A DNA stretch of 64,000 nucleotides from the NCBI GenBank assembly GCA_017871115.1, contig JAFCIZ010000006.1, positions 4,626,558 through 4,690,557 of the forward strand, read 5' to 3'. The position numbers and the translations under genes were made by a program. Numbering within the stretch: the stretch's first letter is position 1; each line of letters opens with the position of its first letter. This document shows, one piece after another, positions 23,411-36,224 of the stretch. The notes under the pieces are model-generated. The model made no database searches, had not been told where the DNA came from, and saw only the letters and a list, made by a program, of their open reading frames with translations. This stretch comes from Cunninghamella blakesleeana (Eukaryota > Mucoromycota > Mucoromycetes > Mucorales > Cunninghamellaceae).

Positions 23411-26400
23411 TTAACCATTAGTAGAATATTTATCCATTCGAATATCTAATTTTCGCCCTCCATATAAATAACCATTGAATTTGAGAATAGCTCTTTCACA
23501 TGTGGATACATCTTCAAATCGTACTAACCCTGACCCTTTTGGTCGCCCATTATACCATAATATTTCTGATCTTACAACTGGTCCAACATGTCTAAATAAA
23601 TCTATTAAATCTTGGCTAGTCGTTGCAAATGGCAACTATAAATATAAAATTGAATTAATAAGATATTTATATTATTATTATTATTATTGTTATTGTTATT
23701 AATACAATATAAAATAGAATAAACAATGACAATGTATATACCTTATTTACAAATATTTGATTGGCACCATGTGATGGTAAGTTGGCACCAGGTCCACTAA
23801 CAAGAGCAGGATACATATGAGAAGGGGGTAAAGCTGAAGGTGGTGGGGGTGGTGGAGGTGGCGGGTGGGCATACCTTTCATCATAATAACCTTCTCCATA
23901 ATAACTTGAATAATAAGGATCTATAATATACACACACATACATATTGTAATCATTATTATTAATTAATTGATAGCATGTATGTATAAATAAAAATAAGTA
24001 ATCCAATTCTTTTGTTTAATTATTTATAAATTATATTATTACCGTTGTAACCATATTGTGACGGAGGTGGAGGGGGTGGAGGTTGTTGTGATGAAGATAA
24101 TGAAGGCTGAATTTGTTGTGATGAAGGAGGAGGAGGAGGTAGCTGTTGTTGTTGCTGTTGTTGTTGCTGTTGTTGTTGCTGTTGTTGTTGTTGTTGTTGT
24201 GATGAAGGTGGCTCATTTGTATCTAGACCATGTTTACCATTGCTATGATGACTGTTATCCAATTTATTATTAGTGTCATAATCATTTTCTTTGATATCCA
24301 TCGTGTCATTACTATTATTATTTGTTGATGAAGACGAAGGTAGTGGTGGTGGAGGTATAGAAGAAAAAAATGATGTTGGTGGATGAGTAAGAGGTGGTGG
24401 TGGAAGGGAAGGCGTGGTTTCCATTTGTGTAGGTGGGGTAGGTGTATTGGATGTAAGGCTAGGTGGTTTTTGTTCTTTTATAATATTACTACTATTAGTA
24501 TTTCCAATGGAAGTAGATGAAGGACTTCTCGATGGTGCAGGTGCTTGTGATGAGGATGGTGTTGAATTAACAGTTGCGGATGGTGGGGGTAATGTAGACG
24601 ATCGTGATTTTCCATCTCTTTCTTCCAAAACTATTAATCTTTTCCCTTGCCATTCGTAATCATGAAACATATCTATAATATATATATATATAAATGGTGT
24701 TTATATATTTTTTAATATAAATATGGTGATAAAATCAATAGTAATTTTTTTATTACCTATAGCTGCTCTTGCATCACGATAATCATCAAATATAACCAAT
24801 CCTGTTCCATCTGGTCTTCGAGTTGCAGGATCTGTACCAATATCTGTATGTAAAACACGCCCACTTTTTCTAAAAAGGTCTTTTAAGTCTTGCCAACTCG
24901 CTGTTAATGGAAGCTATAATATAGTGAGGATAGGATGTATTGTTAAATAGATTGGTAACTAGTACATACATATATATATATATTCAAAAAAATCATTTCA
25001 TCCATTCATCCTTTTGTAAATATCAATTCTATACCAATTGCTAACATATAATCTTTTTATCCCTTTTTTTTTCCAATATTATCCTTTTCCAATTATATCC
25101 ATATATTTTACATTATCTACAAATAATCTACAATCATCAGGTGCTGATCCAGTATGTGGGCGATCCTATAGTAATGTATATAAATATAAATATAAATATA
25201 TATATATTTAGTGTATAATATAAGGTCATTCATATAATATAAGCTTATGGTTGTATATCTACCTCTCTAAGAAATATAACTCTGCCCATGAATTCTACAT
25301 CGTTTAATACCCGTATTGCCCTTTGTGCGTCTTCTGCATATTGAAATTCTACAATTCTAAAGAAATAATAAAAAAAATATAGGAATGGTTTATTTTTAAT
25401 AAGATCATTAGATTTGTTATTATTTATTTCATTAGAATAACTGTTGTTATTTAGCTTTTTTATATTATTGTTATCTTAGTTACTATTTTTTTATTTTTAC
25501 CCACAACCCAAAGAACGATTTGATCCACTTTTCAAAACATCAGCATGTATTACTGGGCCAACTTCTAGGTGATATTTACATTGAGAAACCCTTTCAAAAA
25601 TATATTTTATCCATATGTATATATATGTATATGATATGATTATTATTATTTACCTTTTCTCATAAAGTCTTTCAAATCAGTCCATCTTGTTTCATAAGAT
25701 AAGTTGCCAACATAAACACGACAATCGGGGTTAGATCTAAATGGAGGGGGTCGTACTGAAGAAGAAGGTGATCGCGATCGGTACCTACGATGGTGGTGGT
25801 GATAAGGAGGTGGAGATCTTGATCTTCTGCGAGAATAGCTTCTTGGATGATGATGATGATGGTATCTACTACTACTAGCCCTACCATAATATGTATCATG
25901 CCCATAAGAAGAGGAAGAATAATAATGGGGCGGAGGTAAATGACGTCGGTGAGATGAAGAGGAATAGTGTCTAGAAGAAGATGGAGGACGATCATAATAA
26001 GAAGAAGACGAAGGCGGTGGAGATCGACTATATGATCTGGATCGAGATCGGCTATAAGACCGATGGCGTGAATAGGATCGTGATCTTCTTCGACTACTTC
26101 TTGGTGAATAAGAGGATCTTCTTCTGTAATCATCAGAATATCTATTATCATCATCATAATCATACCTTCCTGAAGGTGAATAGGATCGTTGACGTTGTTG
26201 TTGTTCTTGGGACTGTGCTGATGTTTGATCTTCTTTGTTATTATTATTTTCACTATCCTTATTGTTGCTTTCAGAAATGGTTTCACTATTATTATTATTA
26301 TTATTGTTGTTGCCACTGGTATTATTTTCAGTTTGTTCTATTTTAGATGAATGATCTTCTGTATTATTTTCCTTATTGACTCCATATTCAATAGTCAAAG

Positions 26401-26443
26401 GTGAAGGTGAAGGTGAAGCTTTTTTAGGTGGCGATACGCTCAT
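23411..26443 (-). CDS. GBP2: SR-like three-RRM protein, Gbp2/Hrb1 (hnRNP M-like) family
   Basis: Predicted nuclear RNA-binding protein; yeast Gbp2/Hrb1 couple transcription to mRNA quality control and export. Eight exons (26443-25654, 25564-25501, 25356-25263, 25165-25112, 24913-24757, 24672-24043, 23920-23742, 23635-23411) join exactly in phase to 730 residues. Residues ~80-235 are an RS/RSY-rich domain. RRM1 starts 'CRVYVGNLSYETRWTDLKDF' (~243-318), with RNP1-like 'GCGIVEF'. RRM2 starts 'CRLFVDNLPLTASWQDLKDL' (~328-403). A 200-residue linker with Pro runs and a Gln run follows. RRM3 is 'NQIFVNKLPFATTSQDL' to the C-terminus. The 'TRWTDLKDFMRK' wording is characteristic of fungal Gbp2-like proteins. 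Most introns interrupt RRMs at similar places. It is tail-to-tail with the RNase H2C gene, 236 bases apart. Confidence 0.88.
24142..24200. repeat. CAA/CAG trinucleotide tract encoding polyglutamine
   Basis: Within exon 6 of the three-RRM gene, the minus strand reads about 19 Gln codons, mostly CAA with CAG at intervals of about four. The mix of synonymous codons indicates an older, partly stabilised tract and not a fresh expansion. Flanking Pro-rich segments are encoded by CCA/CCT. Confidence 0.9.
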
Positions 26444-26903
26444 TTTTTTCTTTTTCTCTTTTTTTAAAAAAAGGAAAGGAAAGGAAAAGAATGAAATAAA
26501 AAAAGTGAAAGATAATGGAAAAAAATAAAAATAAGAGTTAAACTAATGAATAAGAATTAAATGAAATGTATTAATATGCTATACAGGTAATACTAATAAT
26601 AATAACAACAATAATAATAATAGTATAATAATAATAGGTGAAAGTAAAAAAAAAGAAAGAAAGAAAGAAAGAAGAAAAGAGAAGGAAAAAGAAAAACAAA
26701 AACGGATAATTTCAAATAAAATTTTTTGCGGAGTTCCAATGATTTTTTTATTATTAAAAACAATTTTTATATACATGTTAAAAATTATACATATTTTTTA
26801 TTATTTTTTATCATGAAAAAAGTTTTTATAATACTGAATATAAGGTATAAAGATATGAATAAAATACAAAAATAATGAATAATATCGACCGGGCTATCGA
26901 CAT
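26444..26903. other. Intergenic
   Basis: Separates the three-RRM gene start from the DAD2 stop. Holds a purine-rich run of GAAA units at 26645-26695 and TAA/TAT triplet runs at 26588-26640. No gene. Confidence 0.4.
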
Positions 26904-27346
26904 TTATTTTATATCCTCTTTAACAATTGGTAAATGTACTAAGGTTGGATTGGTATCTTCTGTTCCCGGTTGTGTATTTATCAATCCCATTGTTCGGAAA
27001 ACATCATTCCAATTTCCTAAAGAATTAGCGACGCCTATTTAATATATATAGTAAAATATGTGATTTTTTGTATCATAAGTATATTATTATTTTAATGTAT
27101 ATTAAATATTTTAATACAATAATAATAATAATAATAAATACCTTTTGCATCGTGTTGTAAGTCATCCATATTTTGCGCTAGTTGCTCAAAATATTGGCAT
27201 AATTGATCAGTTTGTTCTTTTATTTTTAACAAGTGTTCTAATTCTGTTGTTTTTTCTTGTAATAATTGTAACTTGGCATCAGAAGCCAATAGTTCTACTG
27301 TTACGGTAGTGTTATCTTGAGTTTTATTTTCTGTTTGGCTATCCAT
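26904..27346 (-). CDS. DAD2: DASH/Dam1 complex subunit Dad2
   Basis: Subunit of the fungal-specific DASH (Dam1) ring complex that couples kinetochores to spindle microtubules. Two exons (27346-27142 and 27034-26904) join in phase to 111 residues. Residues ~25-65 form a coiled coil ('LQLLQEKTTELEHLLKIKEQ', then 'LCQYFEQLAQNMDDL') of the Dad2 kind. Exon 2 supplies the diagnostic 'GVANSLGNWNDVFRTM' block, matching the conserved Asn-Trp-x-x-V of Dad2. The C-terminal 30 residues are a short variable tail. The length is slightly above yeast Dad2 but within the fungal range. It supports a fungal origin for the window, since DASH is fungus-restricted in the main. No neighbour is kinetochore-related. 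Confidence 0.83.
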
Positions 27347-27525
27347 TATTTAAATAATATACATATAGTTTCGATTTAATTTATTTATTTATACATATAT
27401 AAAAACAACAATGATAATAATAATATATACTAAAGAAAAAGAAAATGTAGGAAGGAAAAAGAGTATTTTTAAAAAAAATTGATGATAAAAATTTAAATTA
27501 TAAACCCCGATCTTTTTAGATCCAT

Positions 27526-29388
27526 TTAATAATTACAACTAGGAAAAACTGGCAAGCAAGATAAGTATCTACAACCAGGACAAATTTGACTTGGATCAGG
27601 AGAGTTATAAAAAGTGGTAATACAAGCAGCAAATAATACAATAATTAAACCAAATGAAAAACCACGAAGACCCCAAGTGATTAATCTACCTTTTCGAGAA
27701 GCCATTGGTCTCATTGGAATAATAACCATACCAACTAATATACTAGATAAAAAAAAATAAATAAATAAAAGTAGGGTAAAATAAAATAAAAAGAAGAATA
27801 TAATGTTAAAAATAAATAATGGCAACTTTAACAATCCTATCCATTCCGTTTTCTATGTTTTTTTTTATAATTACCCAGCGATAAAGCCGCCAAGATGGGC
27901 AAAGTTATCAAGGCCAGGTAATAAACCCAACACTAATGAAATAATGGTAGCGACCAACAACTTCATCAATTCTCTAACAGGGTGAGGAATGACTTTCCAA
28001 TTGACAAGAATATCGATAAACATTGCACCAATTAAACCAAATAAAGCACCAGAACAACCCATACTTGCTATTATTTTAAAAATATATGCAATATTAGATT
28101 AAAATGATTTATTAATAATTACCATGAACATATTCTTTTATCCTTCTTTTTACTTTATACTTTCACTTCTATTTTTCATCCAGCCAATTTTTTTTTATTT
28201 TTTATTTTTATTTTTTTCACATATATATAAAATAAAGATATTATAATTACCTTGTAAAGGAGGTGCCAACATTGAGCTAAGAACATTACCAAATAAGCCC
28301 GAAGTAATATATAAAACAACATAGCGAGGTAAACCATAAGCACGCTCCAAATCTGCACCCAATCTTAAATGGGTTAACATATTTAAAAGAAAATGAACAA
28401 CCCCAGCATGCATAAAGATAGGATAAAAGAATCGAAATGTTTGATTAGGAGGTTGATTATGAAATCCATCAAATCCACATAATTTTTCAATTGTACACTG
28501 AAATCCAGTAGTAAAACAACCATCTATTACAGTAGTGGGTGTATAATTGGGTATAGGGCGCATACAAGGTGTAAATTTAGCACCAATATTCACCAAAGTG
28601 TGAAAGGATGGACCTACCATAGGATTGAAAGGTTGTGTTTGAATGACACTTCCGGTTAATTGACTATTTCTGATTAATTCATAAATTAAAATAATTAACA
28701 TCATTAAAGCCGACAACCAACTGAACCATGGTCGTTGGTTAGGGCCTAATAATAATTTCTGAATAGCCGTTCTTTGTTTTTCTCCACCATAAGGGTCTGT
28801 ATAACCATTATTATTCATCATGTTGCCACGCTGTAAATAACTATGATCCGCATTCCTATTGCTATTATTTGTATGTTGCTGTTGACGTTCATGATCTTCT
28901 TCAGAGGTAGCTAAAGGAAGAAAACCCTTATTTTGGTTTAAAGACCGACCAGCGCCACCTCTTGTATGTAGTTCATGAACATCTTCAAAATCATTATCAT
29001 CTTGATAATCCATAGCACTATGAGCTGCATATGCTTTGTTATTTACATTCGAATTATTTGACATACCAAATACTTTTGGTTCTTCATATTCTATTTTTTC
29101 TTGTTTAAAGGTATCTTGAGCAAAGTTAGTTTGATGATGTAAGGAGCCAGAGACGGTTGCTCTTGATACATGAGAAGCTGGAGGTGGTGAAGTAGGCATA
29201 GATAAATTAGAAGGGGAGGAAATAGTAGAAGGTAAAGGTGAAGGTGAATTATAAATCGGAGAAGGTATAATAGAAGGTGACCGATCTGCAAATTGTACAC
29301 CAGTAGCCGAAGGAAATGCTGGTGGTTGATACTGAATATCATCTAGTGATCCTTTACTTTTATTATTAATATCTTGTTGAGGTTCCAT
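27526..29388 (-). CDS. Rhomboid intramembrane serine protease
   Basis: Polytopic protease that cleaves transmembrane substrates inside the membrane. Three exons (29388-28251, 28067-27875, 27742-27526) join in phase to 515 residues. The first ~210 residues are a cytosolic Pro/Ser/Asn-rich extension. A transmembrane helix follows (about 220-240, WLSALMMLIILIYELI), then a lumenal loop with Cys residues and the 'WR'-type loop region. Helix 2 has 'HAGVVHFLLNM' with the conserved His and Asn. The catalytic Ser is in 'GCSGALFG' (Ser385) and the catalytic His in 'NFAHLGGFIAG' (His437), so the dyad is intact. The C-terminus is Cys-rich (ICPGCRYLSCLPVFPSC). The architecture fits secretory-pathway RHBDL-like fungal rhomboids, not the mitochondrial Pcp1 type. 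The substrate is unknown. Confidence 0.93.
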
Positions 29389-29742
29389 TTTAGTGTATGA
29401 GGCTTATATATAAAACAAACAAACAAACAAAAGAAACCAAATGAAAAAAAAAAATCAGAAAATGAGAAAGAGAGAGAGAGAGTAAGAAAAAAAAAAAGGT
29501 ACAAAGGCTATATTTTTTTTACCACCAAAACTATTTTTAGAAAAAATTAATAACCTAATTTTTTTTTTTTTTAAGCCCAATTTTTTTAAACGAACCTTTT
29601 ATATTTCATCCATTTTTTTTAAAGTAAAACTAGACAGATTATTAATATATTCATTTCAATAATTCAGAAAAGTATATAAACGAATTATTTTCTTCTTTCT
29701 TTTTCTTTCTTTTTCTTTTTCTTTTCTTTTTTTTACTATTGA
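29389..29742. other. Intergenic, divergent promoter region
   Basis: Short shared promoter between the rhomboid and MsrA genes, with A and T homopolymer runs and a CTTTTT-rich pyrimidine stretch (29692-29735) directly before the MsrA ATG. Confidence 0.45.
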
Positions 29743-30988
29743 ATGAAAAGATTAATACAACTTTCCAAACATTTTTCTACAATACAATATAATACTATGA
29801 TCGAAAAAGCTACCTTAGCAGCTGGGTGTTTTTGGTAACTATTTATTTTTATTTATTTTTATATTTATGCAGAAAAAAAATATTATAAATAAAAGTGATC
29901 ACTAATATAAATTTTATAAATTAATCATAGGGGAGTCGAACATATTTATAATAAACATTTTAAAGAACTTGGCATACAAACAAAAGTAGGTTATATTGGT
30001 GGTAAAACACATAATCCAGATTATTATCAAGTATGTAATTAAGATAAAGCGAAATAAAACGAATAAAGAAAAATCAATATAGCTAAAGACCATTCAATTT
30101 ATATATATATATATATATATATTAAATAATAATAATTAAATAGGTATGTTCAGGAAAATCAGGGCATGCTGAAGCAGTAGAAATTACTTTTGATCCAAAA
30201 AAAATAAGCTATGCAACTTTAATCAACTTTTTTTATTCTATGCATGGTAAAAAGAATTAAATAATATTAAGAAAATGACTAGTGAATGAATATTACTAAT
30301 ATACTACTATTCTATTAATAATAAAAATAATTACGATATATATACATTTCATTATTTAGATCCTACAACAATAAATAGACAAGGGCCTGATGTTGGTATG
30401 TAATACTGACAATAAAGAGCTATAAAATAAAGGGTGCTATATGTTTTATTTATTTAAATATCAAATATTAACTCACACACCTAATAACTTTTTTTATTAT
30501 TATTTTACATCTTATAGGTACAGAATATAGATCAGCTATTTTTTACCATTCACCTGAACAAAAATCAATTGCTGAGCAAATTACAAAAGAAGTCCAAGAA
30601 AAGCATTTTAAAAATCAAGCAATTGTTACTGAAATAGTCCCTGCTAATGGAATATTTTATGATGCTGAAGAATTTCACCAAGTAATAATAATAATAATAC
30701 ATGTATAATTAAATATATAATATGTAACGGCATCTTATTTTTTCTTTTTTCTTTTTTTCTATTTATCTTTATTATTATTATTGTTTTTCTTATATTAGTC
30801 TTATTTAGAAAAGAATCCCTATGGTTATGAGGTAAAATGGATAAATATTATAATAGGAATAAAAAAAATAACAGTAAAAATGAATATTAGCATTATTATT
30901 ATTATTATTATTATTTTTGGATTGTATATTTATTTTATTTTACTTTATTTTTTATAAATAGTGTCCAACACATTATCTTAGATGGTAG
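29743..30988 (+). CDS. MSRA: Peptide methionine sulfoxide reductase MsrA
   Basis: Reduces the S-epimer of methionine sulfoxide in oxidised proteins, using thioredoxin. Seven small exons (29743-29834, 29931-30030, 30144-30246, 30360-30395, 30518-30681, 30799-30831, 30962-30988) join in phase to 184 residues. The active-site motif GCFW is at residues 28-31 (catalytic Cys29), with 'VEHIYNKHF' following. Other family blocks are intact: '[19 protein letters not shown]', '[12 protein letters not shown]', '[16 protein letters not shown]', '[16 protein letters not shown]'. It ends with 'CPTHYLRW', giving a possible resolving Cys. A basic, Ser-containing N-terminal extension of ~18 residues precedes an internal Met at 19. 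Mitochondrial and cytosolic forms from alternative starts are therefore plausible, as in other eukaryotes. The gene is unusually intron-dense, with one 36-nt and one 33-nt exon. Confidence 0.95.
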
Positions 30989-31181
30989 TTTTTTATAGCC
31001 ATATGTTTTATTATTATTAATAAATAGATTTTTATAATATTGAAAAAATTAATAAGAATGATTATATACAAGAAAGTAATGAATGGAAAATGAATTTGAT
31101 TCTTTTTTTTTAGAAAAAAAAATAAGAAAGAAAAAAAAAAACAGAAAAAAAAAAAGAGAAAAAAATAGATGATGGGTGGAT

Positions 31182-32946
31182 TTACTCTAAAAGAGGTAAA
31201 AAGAACGGAGTGTTGGAACAAGAAATATAATCAGGTGGAGAAGAATCGCTATTATATGCTGGTGTGAAAGATAAAGGGTGTAATAAACTTTCGCCTTCAA
31301 TATAATATTCAATAATCCGTTGTCTTTCTAAATCGATTTCTTTGGTAACAATTTTTATTTTTTCTTCCAATTTACGAATGGCTTCATGATTAAATGCATT
31401 GATAGTTTTAGTGATCGTTTGAATTCTTTCATCAAAGGAAACTTGTAATTTGATTAATTGTTGATACCAACTCTGGATATCATCTACATGATTATAAATA
31501 TATAAAGAATCAACATTAGAAAAATAGACCAATTGTCATCTCTATTACTATCATTATTTATTCTTAATATTTTAAAAAATAAAAATAAAAATAAAATTAC
31601 CTTTACGCCTTTCAAAAGAATTAATCTTGTTTATTTTAGTTAACGATTGCTCTATTTTTTCTGTCAGTTTGGAAATTGTTGTTTCATAAAAAGAAGAATC
31701 ATAATACTCTGAAGAGAGTAAACCTTTAAAATTATTTAATAATACTAAAAAATCTAAAATAAAGTAAAACACAAATTTAATAAAATAAATACCATTATAT
31801 GCTATTCTTATTATTCCATTTTAATAATTTATTTATATATTTACCTTGCAAATCTTTATTCTGTTGATTTAAATCAATGTCTATTCCTTTCTTTTCCGCT
31901 TCATCATAAATAAAACGCAGTTTTTCCACCGAAAGATCTAATTCTGGTTTCGCTTGTATAAATTGGTTTTTCGCTTTTACTATATCACCAAAGTATCGGT
32001 CAATAATCTTTTAATAATAATAAGAATGAAAAAAATTGAAAATATGTCAATATATAATACATTTATACTACCTTTATTATATTATATTAGATTATTGATT
32101 ATTTATTACCGTTTTTCTTTTTGTTTGATAATAATTTAACTTATTTTCCAAGTAAGACTCGTGGTCCGAATGTTGATGTGGTACACTAAAAATCTATACA
32201 TATATATATATATATATATATAAATAATCAATATCATTATATTTATCTAGGTTACCATAAACAGTATTTAAACACCGCACAATCTTTTTTTCTTTTTTTA
32301 CTTTTTCCAACATATCATTTAATTGATAACGAATTTGTTGATAATTTTTTATCTTTGATTCTAATTCTAATTTCTATATAGTAATCATAATCATAATCAT
32401 AATAATAGCATATAATTAATTAGCCGAAAATATATTATACATATATTACTAAATCATGATCAGCCAACGTATCTATTACCTTTAATGTCGCCAAAGAATA
32501 TTCATGAAAGACAATTTCATATTGTAATTTTTCATGTTGCAACTGATTAAATAGCTGATGATAATTATCTTTTATAAGATCATCTTGTTTTTTGATATCA
32601 CGTAAATGCTGTCTATATTTATCATAAGCTTGTTTACTATTATTTATAAGTCACAATAATTAAAATCAACAATGATAATAATAATAAAATCATTATTATT
32701 ATTATCATATTTATAGCTATAATTATATTTATTCATAATAAGAAAATTATTATATTTTTATTTATTATCTCACGTTTTTTTTTCAACAAGTTGACAGAAT
32801 TGAAAGGAAGTTTGCATTTTATTTTGTAAAGTATCGTAATGAGTAATAGCCTGTTCTAGCTGTTGATACGTTTCTTGTTCATTTTCAAGTTGCTCTTTTA
32901 ATTGGAAATACTGTGTTGAGTAAAGTTGTATAGTTTCCGTAAACAT
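31182..32946 (-). CDS. Coiled-coil protein of unknown function
   Basis: No family recognised. Seven exons are proposed: 32946-32774, 32636-32480, 32373-32263, 32193-32110, 32007-31845, 31753-31601, 31483-31182, for 380 residues. Nearly the whole chain is heptad-patterned: 'YFQLKEQLENEQETYQQLEQ' at ~14-33, then long helices to ~150, then ~190-230 and ~295-350. A short Ser/Pro-rich C-terminus follows. The exon 3/4 junction is doubtful. The usual-looking donor GTAACC would break the frame, and only a weak GTTTAT donor seven bases earlier keeps it. All other junctions are canonical and in phase. A structural role (spindle-pole, kinetochore or trafficking tether) would suit such a protein, but that is speculative. 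Gene reality is well supported by the consistent heptads across exons. Confidence 0.75.
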
Positions 32947-33470
32947 GATATATCTTTTCTTTTTTTTTTAAAAAAAAAAAAAAGAGAGAGAAAAAGGGAT
33001 AAAAAAAAAGGTCACTAAAAAATAAATAGGTTGATTTTTATTAATGATCGCATGATCTTTACAGATTTCCCATAAGCTGACTTTTAATGTTGTATGCTAC
33101 TATCCTTTCTGTACATTACATAATAATTAAAGTAATTCTTATAATAATGGAATCTAGTTGATATATTAAATTAAAATAAAGGATTCGTAGGATTAATAAA
33201 TAAAATGAAATGGCTTGCTGTTTTTATTACCATTATTATAACGCACTTACTAGTATTTATTATTATTATTTCTCCTACTTAAGTTATTATATCCAAGTTT
33301 AGTAAACACTACATCATAAGATAAACTTTTTCAATACAGATAAAGTCAAACATAGAATGATAATGCTGATGATGATAATTTATTTTTTATTGATTTTTAT
33401 ATTTGATTTTTTAATAAATGCCATTTTTTTAATATATATATATATATAAATAGATATGCTACATATTTTC
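32947..33470. other. Intergenic
   Basis: Between the coiled-coil start and the methyltransferase stop. Contains a T-run/A-run palindrome (about 32957-32985) and the patch 'gatcgcatgatc' (33044-33055). No gene seen. Confidence 0.4.
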
Positions 33471-35114
33471 TTATAATTCATTTCCAACTGTAATCCAATA
33501 ATCCCGTAAATTATTTTTTCGACCAAATATTTCTAAATATTTTCCATTAGGTACCAATTCCTCTATCAATTCATATAATTCTTCAGGTTTTTGACTTTGA
33601 CCTCTTCTTTCTGAGAAAATAACATCTGTTCCAATTGAACGACGACAACCGGGAGGATCGTCACCCTATTACACATTTTAATAACGATAAAAAAATAATA
33701 ATAGAGATATAATTGAGTATGATTATTATTACTACAAGTCCATATTCATACACATTACTATTATTATTGCAATTACCTTTTTACCAACAAGACATGTTTC
33801 TTTGGCGTGTTGTAAATAATATCCATGACCTTTTGCCATACGTCGATTAACTGTTTGTTTTACCCATGTAATATCATCAACATAACTATTTTAATATAAT
33901 ATAATTTATACACATATAAGTTAATGAAAAAGAAAAAGAAAAAAAAGCTAACATGTTTTTTTTTTTTAAAAAAAAAAAAAGTATCATCTTACGTATAACC
34001 CCATCTTTCCATCATTTCAAAAGCTCTGGCATACTTGTTATTAATCACCCAAATGAAAATAAATCCATTTTTCTGTAATTTTGGAATAGGAAGTTCTTCT
34101 ATACATACATCAGGTAATTGTTGGTATGCGATAGCCACCTAATTATTATTGTTATCATTATTAATATGCTATATATTTATGTTTGTATCCATATCCATAT
34201 TTATATCACTTACACCACGAGTAGGAGCGCTAGTGGCCAATTGCCATGGTGGATCTGCTACAATAACATCGAATTGGACTTCTTTAGCTAAAGCCTGTTG
34301 CATTTTAAAAAGTGTAGAACATAAAATAATAATAAAGTAAGTAGTCGTTCTTTTGTTTCATCATGATTATAAAATGGGTAGTATTTTTTTTTGAAAAAAA
34401 TGTAAAATAAAATAAACCTACATCCCAATCAAAAGTCATGACATTAGCTTTAATAGGTATACACCAATCTGGGGCTTCATAATCTAAAATAAAAAAAAAA
34501 AAAAGATATTACCATAAATCAGTAAATAGATAACAATAAACATTGTTTATAATATATAATGCTGGTGATGGCATGATAACTTTACCTTTATAATTGATTT
34601 CTGCCTCTGCTAACTCTTGCTGTTTTTTTTGATCAGCTTTTTTTTTTTTTTCTTTTTCTTCTTCATCGTCTGATACCTCTATAGGTTCTTCTTCCTCTTC
34701 CTCTTCTTCTTCCTCATCTTCTTCAGTATGTTTTCGATACATATAATTCATAATACTATTGACTTGCTTTTTCCTTGGTTCAGGGATAATATGAGGGTTT
34801 TCATCGCCAACTGTTCTTAAATCATCCATTTTATCCATTTCTTTTATTAAAGTATCAATTTTTTGAGTTATCTCTTTTTCTTTTAATAGTAATACTTTCA
34901 GTTGATCATCACTAACATTATTGATATCTTTTATAGGTGGTATTACTTTTCCTTTTCCTTTTTCATTATTACTCTCATTATCAATACTATTATCGCCTGC
35001 TGTATCAGGCAATATGGCGTTACGAAGACTAGAAGGTGTCCTTGGGCTAGTAGTTTTTGAAATAGATGTTCGCGGATTAGCTCGTTTTGTTGTTGCTTTT
35101 CTTTTAGGAGGCAT
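33471..35114 (-). CDS. MTA1: MT-A70 family adenine methyltransferase, MTA1-like (DNA 6mA writer)
   Basis: Predicted catalytic subunit of a DNA N6-adenine methyltransferase. Six exons (35114-34586, 34483-34422, 34294-34214, 34138-33993, 33885-33777, 33665-33471) join in phase to 373 residues. The N-terminal 185 residues are basic then acidic and mostly disordered, with a Glu run and a coiled region. The MT-A70 domain fills ~180-373 with the catalytic DPPW at 211-214 ('FDVIVADPPWQLATS'). Also present are 'GFIFIWVINNKYA', 'WGYTYVDDITWVKQT', 'GHGYYLQHAKETCLVGKKGD' and 'FSERRGQSQKPEELYELIE'. The absence of METTL3 CCCH fingers, and the wording around 'RGVAIAYQQLP' and 'QHAKE', fit the ciliate/early-fungal MTA1 (AMT1) group, not METTL3, METTL14 or METTL4. 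MTA1 works with MTA9-type partners, none of which is in this window. Confidence 0.87.
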
Positions 35115-35641
35115 GGTTTATATTTATTTAAAAATAAAAAATAAAAAATAAAAACACCAAACGCGCTCTTTTTCTTTTTTTTAAGATGAAAATAAAAAAA
35201 ATCGTTTTTGTAAATCAAAATTAGAAAACCGGTCACCTGCCATTTTTTTTTACTTCCGAGAATTAAACCGGGCCGAGGAAGCAATAGAATGAAAAGATTT
35301 TTTTTTTTTTATTGAATGGAATATATAGAAAAATCAATTGGAGAAATACAAGAAAGGAAAGAAGAAAAAATGAAAAATTGGGTACTTTTATTTTTAATTC
35401 ATTGTTTATCAAAATTTAACATTTTAGCTTCTCCCTTACTTTTATTATTATCAACGAATAATAATATTAATAAAAGTACACGTTATGTTTCAATGCATCT
35501 AAACCATTATAAACATACATAGATATATTTATTATTTATATATCCAAATTAGTTTATTATATAAATTAATAATAATCATTAAACTCCTTTTCATAGTAAT
35601 ATCTTTTTTATATAGATTTTTATTGATTTTAACTATATTGT

Positions 35642-35687
<46 letters not shown>

Positions 35688-36224
35688 TTATATTTTTTAC
35701 ATAAAAATTATAAATGATAGGTTATTATTACTTTCGTTGTTGATGCATAGGGTATTAAAAAAATTATGGGATTTCTATTCTGGATTGAAACCATTCATAA
35801 TGGAAATGCATGTTGGACCAATCAGATATCAAGTTTAGCCCACGCGATGTAGTTAAGCAGGAGAGAAAAATTAAAAAAGAGCTCAGAAAGAAAAAAAAAA
35901 AAAACGAATCACCCCTCTCTTTCCTTATTTCATTAGTTTAATCAAATTTTTTTTTTTCTTATTTAACTCACTTTCTCACTTTTTTCTTTCTTTCTCTCTC
36001 TCTCTCTCTCGTTTTCTTTTCCATTCCTTATTTTCATCTTTCTTTCTTCCCTTTCAATTTATTACATATACATATTCATATTCATATACCATTTTTAATC
36101 ATTTTTTATTTCTTATACTTCCCCTTCTGCTACTTTATTATATATATATATAATATTTCTATTTGATCAACTTTACTCATCCATTCATTCTCTCACCTCA
36201 AATATAACATAATATAATAGGAAT
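35115..36224. other. Intergenic, divergent promoter region
   Basis: Between the methyltransferase and the cyclin gene. Contains a TA microsatellite (35648-35681) and a strongly pyrimidine-rich 250-base stretch (35930-36190, CT-rich) leading into the cyclin ATG. Two short open frames (35316-35522, 35623-35838) lack coding character. No RNA gene found. Confidence 0.45.
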
